Positions 41,148 through 53,100 of a stretch of DNA of 64,000 bases are shown here, one piece after another (positions within the stretch are counted from its first letter, which is position 1; each line of letters starts with the position of its first letter). The notes below the pieces were generated by a model. That model saw only the letters and a list, made by a program, of their open reading frames with translations, had not been told where the DNA came from and did not search any database. The stretch comes from Littorina saxatilis (Eukaryota; Mollusca; Gastropoda; Littorinimorpha; Littorinidae): assembly GCF_037325665.1 (NCBI RefSeq), contig NC_090250.1:19849195-19913194 (forward strand). Reading direction: 5' to 3'. Position numbers and translations under genes: made by a program.

Positions 41148-44100
41148 CTCCTTATTTTGAGTCTTAGCGTAAAATTATTTGGGAAACATGGGAAGTAAGA
41201 GAAAGGGGGGGGGGGGGGAGCTATGATTAAGCTGAAATATGCATTTCAGGGCCATTTTTGTGTGTCTAAAACACTAAAAACCTTCAGCTTCTGGGGGCTT
41301 CGCCCCCAGACCCCGACCAGGGGCGTTGCCCCTGAACCCTACTGGGGGCCTTCTGCGGCCCCCAGACCCCCACCTTTTTTTTCCTTAATTATTACTTTTT
41401 CGGAATCCCATGTCTGAATAATAGGCCGTGAAAAGTAGGATATGCGCCGAAATGGCTGCGATCTGCTGGCCGATGTGAATGCGTGATGTATTGTGTAAAA
41501 AAAATTCCATCTCACACGGCATAAATAAATCCCTGCGCCTTGAATATGTGCGCGATATAAATTGCATAAAATAAAAATAAAAATAAAAAATAAATCCCTG
41601 CGCTTAGAACTGTACCCACGGAATACGCGCGATATAAGCCTCATATTGATTGATTGATTGATATATAACGACTTTGAAAATGTTACCGAAAGTCAGTCGT
41701 TATATGGAGGGGTCGTAATATGGAGGAGTTGGTTTGTTATGTTCATGTCCGGGTCCGTCACTGATCCGGATTGAATGACATGGGCGTTTTGATTGATGCC
41801 GCCCACAAAGTAATGATATTCTTTGCTTAAAGTTAAACGATTATGGTAACCAGTTTTCTATTCAATTAATTACCCACACAAAGTTTTCTTGCCCCGTAAC
41901 TATTCAAGAGTTAAGGTTTGCAATAAACACACTGAGGTCGAACAAAAGCATGCGGTCCCAAAGCATGCACATCGATGACGATGTCGATAACATTACCAGT
42001 TACTAATCACAGTCATACGATACCCAGCAAGGATTTGCTTAAAAACAAAGACACAATGTCCCAAACGCAAGGTACCGAACGTAAAGAACGGCGGCAGTGT
42101 GTTGAAACTGATGTAAAATTGTAGCGAAAAGCGTCAGTTTTCACGATGAAACGCTCGCTCCTTCAAGGGACATCTCTGCACTTCGGACTGTCCAGGGAGT
42201 TGAGTAATTTAGGACACTCCGCTACTCATCTTCAAACTTCACTGACAGGATTCTGAGGAGAATTTATTGATTCAACCAAACGCGCGGTTGTATATCGTGT
42301 CACTCGGTCACGGATCGGGGAAAGCAAAAAAAAGTTCCAGATTTCGAAACCATGTTCTGGCGTCGGCCATTTTTAGCTTGACAGAAAAAAAAATTGCACG
42401 TGCTTCGCTGACGTACATTGCAAAATTTCATGACGTCACCACAACTTTCGGTTTTGGTTCGATGTACGGATTACTTTCATGACGTTTCTGTAACTTTGTG
42501 TTTTTTTAGGTAAGAGTTAATGCACAGGTCTGTGCGAAATGAAGCAGAGATCTTGCAAATGAGCTTTATCTAGAGTCATAATAACGTAATTTCCTGAAAT
42601 AGAAACGAAAACCCATGGCTTCAGCTGTTTGCATGCCGAAGTGATGTTGTACACGGAAAGGATTTCCGCAAGTTTTGAGCGTCCGTATCGCGCACTGACT
42701 CGACTTGAGATATAATTAGAGTAAACCAAGCCCATGATAATTTTGGGAAAAGTCGTTATAAGTCCGCGTATGGACGGTCGTATGTCGTTGTAGAGAGGGG
42801 GACGTAGTACGGAGGTGAGAAATAATAAGACAAAGAAGGAGAAAAAATCCGTCAGAGAAAAGTTGGTCGTATTATTGAGGGACCCGTAAAAGAGAGGGGT
42901 CGTAAAGGGAGGTACCACTGTGGTAGTAGTAGACTACAACATATGATTTAGTGCAAGAGGAAAAAACATTGAAAGAGAATTTAACTTCTTCTTTAGCGTT
43001 CGATAGTGGTTGTGTCTTTATCCATTGCCCCATGTTTTTGACAAAGTGGGCTGTTGGTTGGAGATTTTAACAATGTTTATATGCACTTAGATCTGGCCCC
43101 ACATCACATTGACAGTGACATATGATTTTACAGGAATGTACTTCCATCAAAGCAAACCAAACGTTACCACTTTACACACATTCTTAGCTTTAGGTTAGTG
43201 CAAAACAGTCACATCATGCACACGTTAATGTCAAAATAGTGAGCAAAGAAGAAACGGGGGTTCATCCGCACACTATGAGATAAGTAAAGAAAACTTTTGT
43301 GTCCATTTTCATTGTGCATAAACATTGACATTTGTTCTGTGTGAGTGCATGTACACAAGAGTAAGCCTTTTACATAACAATAAACATGCCTATGTTGTTT
43401 AGACAATTGTGATATATATGACTAAAAGTGTGAATACTGTAATGAGCGCTTCTGGGGTGATAACTCGAGACAACTCCTGTGATCTTGCCGCGAGGTGGCG
43501 CCAGTTACCAGCCAAAAGAAAGAAGGGGCATAACCTCACCAGAACTGACCATTGTCTGTTTATTGTATCAAATGCACGACTTACACACGAACTGTTACCA
43601 AACCGATATGCTATTTGGGACCAATGCAAGTGTTTTTTTCTTTCTCGTGTGATCTTGCCGCGAGGTGGCGCCAGTTACCAGCCGAAAGAAAGAGGGGGCA
43701 TAACCTCACCAGAACCGCCCATTAGAAACCATGTCATTTATTTTATGAACGAAACTTCCTTGTTGACTGCAGGGACCAATCGACGAGCCCAGCAACAATG
43801 ACCTGGGAGCACACCCCATCCACTGGGCAGCGGTCAACGGCCACATAGCGGTGGTGGACATCTTGATACAGGCCGGTGTTTCTATCGACGCCCCTGACAA
43901 CAAGGGCTGCAGCCCCCTCATCGTGGCCTGCCAGTACGGGCAGACAATGTTGGCGGGCTACTTCATGGGCAAAGGGGCAAGGCTGCAACTCACAGACAAG
44001 GATGGTGACAACGCCTTGCACTGGGCAGCCTTCAAAGGTGAGACTTACTGCTGGACAGTGTGGCAGCAACAGAATAAGAATCATTGGGAACGCAGAAGAA

Positions 44101-47100
44101 GAGAAGAAGAAGAAGATTAAGAATGTGAATACAGTGGAACCCACCTTTAAAGACCTCCAAAAATCTGAGAAAATCAGGTCTAAATAAGGAGGTAGTCTTA
44201 AACTGGGGGTAAATTTACAGAGGTTAAGCAAAAAAAAAGCCTGAGATAACAGGATCTTAACACTTTCTACCCCACCTATGTTGACCAAGGTTTTTTTTAC
44301 CCGAGACCAGCTGTGCTGCAGCAGGTCACTCAGAATTGTAGTAACTGTGTAGTAACTGTGTATCAACACACTGGAATGCAGGTGTTAGATAGACGTTACT
44401 CGAAGCGACTGAAGCTAACATTTTGAGCGGATATATCCGTACCTGGTCAGATAGAGCCATATGAGTGGGTACGGATATATCCGTACCTGGGAGACAATGA
44501 GTTAAAATGGAGGAAGTCTCAAAAGGGGGGTTCCGCTGCACATGAACTCTGTCAGGTTTGTATGGGTTGTGAAGAGGGAATACTCTTGCTTTTATTGAGG
44601 CAAAATTTCCACACATGCTCCTTGTCCATGTGTTTCAGACACACCTCGCGCTAATGACTGGCCTATGATGTCACATGAGAAAGTTTGCCTCAATAAAAGC
44701 AAGAGTATTGGACAGTTATTTTGAAACATTGTCTATTCAGGGTCTAGAGTGCATGCAGCTATGTTGATTCTAAAAGTTCAGGGATGTACTATTACCCTTG
44801 GGACAACTTGTTAGGCTCATTTTATGAGTGTTGCATGTTAAAGACAAGTTCCTACAAATGCAAGGCTTGCTGTTGCAGGTCACTCTGAGTTGATGCGACT
44901 GCTAATTTATTCTGGCTTTAACCCCCGGCAAAAAGACAACTACTGGCAGACACCACTGCATCTGGCCTGCATTAACGGCAACATCACTGCTGTCAAGGAG
45001 CTTTGTGAACAGGTAAACGTTGCTCTGTGTGTGTTGGGTGGGGGACGGTCATGGGTAGTTCTGAACAATGGGTATTCAAGCAAACAGTACAGGTGCTGAA
45101 ATGCTTTATCGGTAAAATATGTGCCTTACAGTCTTCATGGATATGTCTGTGAATATATGCACTGCAAACTAATTCTGCATGAAAAATTGGACTTCTTCAG
45201 AGGTTTCTGCTGTCATATGTTTGTTGCATACAACACATGTTTTATAGGTTCCAGTATTACTGTTCAAATTAGTAGCTAAGTGAGCGGACAGAGAGATGGT
45301 GATGTTGCAGTGTTTGTGCAGGGATGAGTAGTGTGCATACACGTACAAGGGAATTGCTGTAATCTCTTTTTAATTCACATACCAACTCCATAATACACAA
45401 GCAGGAAAAGCAGAGAGTAGACATCAAATCAATCATATCATATTAACTTTATCATCTCAATCTGAGAAATTACAATGGTGGCACATAAACATTAAGACAA
45501 ACAGAAGACTAAAACATTATAACATTAAAATAAATTTACTAACAAATACAGTTCTTATATAACCAACAATCTCGCTGAATACAAATAATCTTTCCATGAA
45601 AGATTCATGTAAACAAGCAGCACGCACACACACACACGCATTTTGATGTAAAAGATTAATTAAACAACAATGTGGATTTTCTTGAAAAACCAACAACTAC
45701 AGCAACATAGTGCTTATGAGTGTTTCCTTCTGTTCAGGATGGTGTTGAAATCGACCTAGCTGACAAGAACGGCAAGACCCCGCTGATGCTGGCCGTGGGT
45801 CGGAAACACGATCAGATCATCAGATACCTGAAGAAAGAGGCCAAGTTCAGGACCAGCGTGTTACCCAGGATAGACTTCTGGTAAAACTTTGCTCTTTGTC
45901 ACTTGTTTCTGCTATAAATCTGATCAATAGCAGTCAAAACAATGTGTACGTATATGTGTGTACTAAGGAGATGCTGATGTGCGTCAGGATTAACTGCACT
46001 TTGTTCTTGACGTATCAAACAGCTTCTTTTGTCCACAATATTGATTCCAGATATTAATATAATAGTAAACATAATTATAATAAAAAATATATGATTTGGC
46101 AAAAAATTTGCTATTAATCCAAGTACCTAAATATAGTGACACGAGCTAGAAACTCAAACATAAAGATATGAAATATGTACAGTATTATTTTACAAATTAA
46201 TCTTTACTGAGTAGACCTGTGGACTGATTGTAGTCTGTGATTTATTGTGACTTCTTTGTGCTGTTTCAGGCCAGTCAGTTTCAGATGTCTGATTCATTGA
46301 GATTTTTCTTTCTTCAGGGCAATCATATTTGGTCCACCTGGTAACACGAAGGGTCCTCTCCTGTTCTTCCTAGTCAGTGTCTTATTGTGGGGCTACCCCA
46401 TGTACGTTTTTAAGGTGAGTGTTGTTTTGGTGCTTTAGGTTAGCATGCCAGAATCTTTCTTCTGCCTGAATAATCCTTTTCTATCCATACTGTTTATGTT
46501 CTCTAGAGTTCTGAAGATTTAAATGCATTTGAACAAAGTTAGCTTACTTAATTGCTGTTTTCTCTTTTCAGTGTTTACCACAGACATACTATGAGCTTCA
46601 GCCATTACACGTCGTCTTCATGGTAGTGAATGTTTTCATGTGGATCAGTTTGTATCATGCAAACACAGTCAACCCAGGTTTCTTGCCGCGCAACATTCCA
46701 GAGTATGATCAAGCTATACGACAGGTAAGCTGAGTGTTCCTGGCTGATGATGATTGTTTACAAGTTCACCATGTGCTAACTTCTGAACAACACTGTTGAT
46801 TAGTGAAAATGTTCTTCTTCTTCTGCATTCATGGGCTGAAACTCCCACGTACTCATGTTTTTTGCACGAGTGTGTGACCGTTTTTACCCCGCCATTTAGG
46901 CAGCCATACGCCGCTTTCGGGGGAGATTAGTGAAACTATTTGAAGCAGCTTTTGCTGTGAGATGCTATCATGGAAATTCACTTTGAAAAGTACCCCCTTT
47001 TCTCTCTGCTTTTGTAGGACTTCTTAATTTTTATCTGAGGTGTGCTTTTTGTTCAAGTTTGGCTGGTGTATTTGGCTGTTTTTAAACATCTATATCGGGT

Positions 47101-50100
47101 TGATAATGATATGTCTTATATTGCAGGAACTGAGATAAATATTTTGTCTGAAATATTTGGAGTTGAACCCGATTATGTTGTCTTTAAAGAAGCAGACGAG
47201 AATTGCTTTTTGAGATGTCCGTGTTGTTTCAGCAGTGACACCGCTCTTTGCAGAGCTGCCAACTGTTACGCTGGAAAGTAGCATGCCACGTTTTAAGACA
47301 TTGCTATGTTGAAAAGCCAAGATTAAAATGTCTACGCTCAAACAAATAATCACAAGCATGCAACAGTTCCCTCTTTCTTGTGAGTTTTGGCACTCATTTC
47401 TGCTTCTCCCTCCGTGTAGCGGTCAGAATATTGGTCATAACACATTGTCCACTCTGAAAAATGGCACTTCTGTCTATGTCTGGTATGAAAGTTGAAAGGA
47501 TAATACACATTTTCTGTAAAATACTCTGAATCTGTTCTGTGACAATGAAATAAAAATTATGAATAGTCAGTATCTATTTTATTTATTAAAGACTACCTGG
47601 TCTTTGGTTTGCGTGTGCAGGTGGCCCACTTTGACGAGTGGAAGCAGGGCAACAACCCGCTCAAACACCTGTGTCACACCTGTCGTACGATCAAGCCGCT
47701 GCGAGCCAAGCACTGTCGCTACTGCAACCGCTGCGTCAAAGAGTTTGATCACCACTGTCCCTACATCCACAACTGTGTGGGATACCACAACAGGTATTTT
47801 ATTTCTTTGGCTCAGTTTTTTACCTTGGTAGTCTGTGGTGGTCTGCATAGGTAAACGTGGGTTTGGAAATTGTTTTGATACGGGTTGTTAAGGTGTTGGT
47901 TAGGTTTCAAACTGAAGTAATGTGCCCAACAACTAAATTACTCATGAGCAAATACTGGGTCAGTTTATATTATGATAATACTTCAGAGACATACCGTACT
48001 TTCCGGGTCATAAGGCGCGACTTTTTTCCTCGAGTTCGACCCCTGCGTCTTGTATAACGAAGCGCCTAATCCGTGTATGAAATACGAAAAAAATCAAAGA
48101 GACCGCTTGAGTACCAGTCAAACAACTTGTGATAATGCATGTTTCAGCTACTAGGTACTGCCCTGCCTTTGATCTGGCCGCACACACAGATTTCCACTCT
48201 GTTAAACTCGGTCACTGACCCCGATGCAGGAAGTGTTTCCTCTCTCAGATATGACAGGGGAACCACCTCTCATGGCAAAAACTGGGTCATTGACCCCTGG
48301 GAAGAAGGTCGTGTCTTTTAACAAGGCCACCCAGCTATCACAATGCCTTTGATCTGGCCGCACACACAGAGCACACATAGTTTCACTCGGTTAAAGTCGG
48401 TCACTGACCCCGATGCAGGAAGTGTTTCCTCTCTCAGATATGACAGGGGAACCACCTCTCATGGCAAAAACTGGGTCATTTTGGTGCGCCCTATCGGCCC
48501 CCTGCGTCCAATGGGTGACTGGATTACAATTTTTTGAGTCACTTGAGAAAAAGTGACTCTATGTAATCGGTCAGTGTTAGTCTGTCCGGCCGGCCGGCCG
48601 GCCGTCCGTCCGGCCGGCCGGCCGGCCGTCCGTAGACACCACCTTAACGTTGGACTTTTCTCGGAAACTATCAAAGCGATCGGGCTCATATTTTGTTTAG
48701 TCGTGACCTCCAATGACCTCTACACTTTAACGATGGTTTCGTTGATCTTTGACCTTTTTCAAGGTCACAGGTCAGCGTCAAAGGAAAAATTAGACATTAC
48801 TTTTCTCGGAAACTATCAAAGCGATCGGGCTCATATTTTGTTTAGTCGTGACCTCCAATGACCTCTACACTTTAACGATGGTTTCGTTGACCTTTGACCT
48901 TTTTCAAGGTCACAGGTCAGCGTCAAAGGAAAAATTAGACATTTTATATCTTTGACAAAGTTCATCGGATGTGATTGAAACTTTGTAGGATTATTCTTTA
49001 CATCAAAGTATTTACATCTGTAGCCTTTTACGAACGTTATCAGAAAAACAAGGGAGATAACTAGCCTTTTCTGTTCGGCAACACACAACTTAACGTTGGG
49101 CTTTTCTCGGAAACTATAAAAGTGACCGGGCTCAAATTTTATGTGAACGTGACTCATTGTGTTGTGAATAGCAATTTCTTCCTGTCCATCTGATGCCTCA
49201 TATAATATTCAGAACTGCGAAAGTGACTCGATCGAGCGTTTGCTCTTCTTGTTTTAAAAAGAAGGGGGTGCGTCTTAGATAACGAAGCGCCTTGTCACCC
49301 GGAAAGTACGGTACACACTTCATGCACACACAGACAGACAGACACACATGCATGTGTACACAGATATGCACTCAGACACAGGCAGAAAACTGAAAGAAAG
49401 GTACGAAGTTTGCATGTTTTGTATTGCTTGGTGGTGAGAAATGGCAGTGGTGACTGTTTACATATGGCAGAAGTGTACAGCTTATCCTATACTTGCTTGT
49501 TAATGCATGACATTTTCATTTGGGATTGAAATGGTGGGTATTGCATAAAAATGTATTGTGTCTTTGTTTGTTTACAAGATACCAGACTATCCATTATTGT
49601 CATTTATTGCATTTTGTGTCTTTGACCTCCTTTATCAATCCTGCATCCCAACTTACACCACACCTCACCCTTTTCCCTTTCAATTTCATGCCTCTGCCTT
49701 GCCGCTTGTTTCCTTACTTGCAATTTTTGCAGACATAAAAACTACAGGCAAAAGAAAGAAAACTATGATTAGAATGGAAGTTGAAAGAATAATACCAATT
49801 TTCTTTAAAATATGCTGAATCTGTTCAATAACAATGAAATGACAGCTATGAATAGTCAGTTTCTATTTATTTATATGTTTATTCATGAATCATATGTATG
49901 AGCGTAGATTTGACATAACGTGACTTGAAGCAGAGATGTCGTGACATTTGACTTTACTTGACTTGAAGGGTGTGAAAGTGCATGGCATGTGCTCGGTGCA
50001 AGCTTGCTTGGTAGACGTTGCATGAAAATAGTAGGCTACATTAACAAGCTTAATCTTCATGCTGTTAAGTCAGAAATTGTTTGCAATGATCTGCACGTTG

Positions 50101-53100
50101 GATGATGCCCAGTTTGTCCAAATTCTAACCTTTGTGCTTTGTCGAGCCATGTTTCTGTACTCTGACGTCCTCTCATGCCTTACCCTCGCTTTCTTGGCGT
50201 GTCTTCCTGAGGCAACATGGTTGGAGTCTCCTATTGTTGAAGTAGCTCTAGCGGCGAGGTTTTTGTCATGGATATTCACATTGAAAAGTACTCTTTTCCC
50301 TCTGCTTGCGTAGGCCTTCTTCGACCTTTTCTGAGGTGCCTGGAGGTTTTTGTTGGCATGTCCATTTTGTTCAATCATTTTCCCATTTTGCAGGGTGGCA
50401 GTGTTCTATTTGTTTTGACATGTTCTAAACGTAGGAAGTTTGTTGCAACCTTTCCGGGAGGTTTGCACTGGAGGACTATTCTGTTGTTGGTCTTTTCCCT
50501 ATCTATCTGTGAGTTGGTCTAATTCTCCACAATGCAGTTTGTATTTGATTCTAACCTGTTGCATAACCCATGGAGTTATGATCTGAGAGATTGTGCAGTC
50601 CAATTGTCATGGTTGTTCCTCTGATTATTAACAATACTGAGTCTTCATAATTGTCACTTTTTGCAATTGCATGAGCCTTTTCCCTCCTTTTTTAGCGTCT
50701 TACTAAACTTTTTGTGCTGTGGGTTGTAATATTTATACTTTTTTAAGCTAACCTGTTCTATCTAAAGCATGAATTGTTCCTGTACTCTGACGAAATGCTT
50801 TTTATTGTCTGTGTGTGTGGTGAAGGAGGTTCTGTAGTTCTGCTGTAGTTTGATTTCCCACTTAAACCCTTTCATATCAAAGTGCTCTGAACAACAAAAT
50901 GACTGTGGGTGAGATTTGTTTGTTTGTTTGTTTGCTTAACCCCCAGCCGACCACGAAGAGCCATATCAGGGCGGTGCTGCTTTGACATTTAACGTGCGCC
51001 ACACACAAGACAGAAGTCGCAGCACAGGCTTCATGTCTCACCCAGTCGCATTATTCTGACACCGGACCAACCAGTCCTAGCACTAACCCCATAATGCCAG
51101 ACGCCAGGCGGAGCAGCCACTAGATTGCCAATTTTAAAGTCTTAGGTATGACCCGGCCGGGGTTCGAACCCACGACCTCCCGATCATTGGGCGGACGCCT
51201 TACCACTAGGCCAACCGTGCCGGTTGTGGGTGAGATGAACAAAGTAGAAAAGCAAAAGAAATGTGTACTCACCAACACAAGGACAGCACACACACTAAAA
51301 CATGTCAACATTTTGGCCTATGGAGTATCAACGTACTGTTGAACCTGTCTAAAACACAACCCAAAGGACTGACGGAAACTAGTCTTTATAGACAGGGGGT
51401 CGCTATGGTAAGATGAATTATGTAGAAAAAAAACCCAGTTGTGGTCCTTTGGGGGGGGTGTCGTTGTGGGCAGATGGTCATTATCCAGAGGTGGTCACCA
51501 GGGCAGCTCCCACTAACTATAGTTATTTGAATCATAATAACTCAAAGCTTTGAACACAGCTTTTCCTTGTTTGAATACTAACATAAACACATCAAGAAAG
51601 TTGATCCACTCCACTCTTTTCGATTAGGCTCACTAACTCTTTCAGGACGGGTTCTGAGATATTCAGAACGTGATAAGGCATCTCATTAACAAGTTTTTAT
51701 TTCAGTCAGTTGAAAGTGAACATCTATTCCACCATCCTGCTAAGTTTTAAATTAACAATGAACAAGTGTACATATACAGCGTAGCTGTTCGTGACACAAC
51801 TAATTTGTAAATTCTTAGATAACCTTTAGGTGAAATATTGAGATAAAAGTGGTAAGATTGTTTACAAAATAAAACTAACATACCCCATCTGTTGGTTTCT
51901 TCCTCTGCTTCACTTGGACCAAACTCTTCTTCGCTGACTGCATGTAGCAGCTTTTGCTTGTACAGTCTACAGTTTGATTTCTCATGTGTACATATTTTGA
52001 AAAGGATTCCATCTTGACATTTTCTACATATTTGTGATTTCTCATCCAATATTACTAGCTTTCCTTCTACGCTGTATACACTGGAACCCCCCGTTTAACA
52101 CCTGCATAAAAATGAGAAATTCAGGTCTTAAAAAGGAGTGAGTCTTAAAATGGGGGTACATTTGCAGAGGTTATGAACAGAAAGTCTAAGAAAACAGGGT
52201 CTTAAGAGGGAGGGAGTCTTAAATTAGGGGGTCTTCTTCTTCTTCTTTGTTCATGGGCTTAGACTCCCACGTACACTCGTGTTTTTGTACGAGTGGAATT
52301 TTACGTGCATGACCGTTTTTACCCCGCCATTTAGGCAGCCATACGCCGTTTTCGGAGGAAGCATGCTGGATATTTTCGTGTTTCTATAACCCACCGAACT
52401 CTGACATGGATTACAGGATCTTTTCCGTGCGCACTTGGTCTTGTGCTTGCGTGTACACACGAAGGGGGTTAAGCCACCAGCAGGTCTGCACATAAGTTGA
52501 CCTGGGAGATCGGAAAAATCTTCACACTTAACCCACCAGGCGGCCGCGGCCGGGATTCGAACCCTCGACCTTCGGATTAAGAGGCCGACGTCTTACCACC
52601 CCGCCACAGCGCCCGTCAGGGGGTCTTAAAAGGGGGGGTTCCACTGTAGTAGAATTTAATTTGCTGTGTTAATAGACATTTTCTGGATAAAACTCTGTCA
52701 TGATTTGCATGGGGTGTGTTGCACCACTTCAATCTGAGGCAAGCACTGATCAGTAGAGGCAAGTCACTATGTTGTAACAGTAAATAATGAGCGCCACTGT
52801 GCATGTTAAGAGAGAAAAAGTCACTGTATCAAGCAGACTCAGTCATTCATGCTGTGTTTACCGTAAAATCCCTAGCAAACGCCCAGTATCTAGCAAACGC
52901 CCACCCTCCACTTTGGGCCAAAAGTTGTGCAGAGGGGTCACTACCTAGCAAACGCCCACCCCGGGTTTTTGGGTGGGGTTTTTTTTCGGAAGAGAAACGG
53001 ACACATTCCACTTCGCGTCCTTCTCCAGTTGAGAGTACCAGACAATGTGCGTTTGTATGCATCCACAAATGGATGGATGACGAGGAACACCATCCTGACC

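Larger units (their letters stand above)
40306..41417. mobile_element. 1.1-kb TIR transposon with zinc-finger ORF, innermost of the nest
   Basis: Ends TCAGACATGGGATTC and GGAATCCCATGTCTGA flanked by ATAA (40302-40305, 41418-41421). Next to the left end is an internal palindrome (TTCCGTAAAATTACGGAA). Contains the ORF at 40654, a CT microsatellite, a poly-G tract and GC-rich hairpins (GGGGGCTTCGCCCCC). It may be a shortened copy of a larger transposon. Confidence 0.75.
40070..41660 (+). mobile_element. tRNA-headed SINE, family D, split by a DNA transposon
   Basis: Head GTGGCCGAGTGGTAACGCAC with tRNA-Leu/Ser-like A box and GAGTTCAACCC B box, then GATGAGACGAAAAACCGAGG, AAAGGGTCTTTCCTGGCAAAA, and beyond the insertion GCGCGATATAAGCCTCATA with a TTGATTGATTG tail. 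This is a widespread mollusc-type SINE pattern. The interruption is 40306-41417. Confidence 0.75.
40052..42920. mobile_element. pogo-like element with CAGTGGTACCTC ends, outermost of a three-level nest
   Basis: Left end TACAGTGGTACCTCTATAT, right end GGAGGTACCACTG. GTCGTTATATGGAGGGGTCG and similar motifs fill the right 1.25 kb. A SINE is inserted after CTCTATAT. No intact transposase; the small plus-strand frame at 42267-42482 has no recognisable domain. Confidence 0.65.

Noticed and set aside
42267-42482. 71-aa frame in the outer pogo-like element
   Set aside because: No recognisable domain, no splice or repeat support; probably chance.
48580-48640. Zinc-finger or nuclease site array suggested by GGCCGGCC runs
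   Set aside because: It is the microsatellite segment of a hairpin-ended repeat, comparable to GT tracts in its relatives.
52540-52615. Possible tRNA gene with good A and B boxes
   Set aside because: It is joined to a SINE body and bounded by a 10-bp target duplication, so it is a SINE head.
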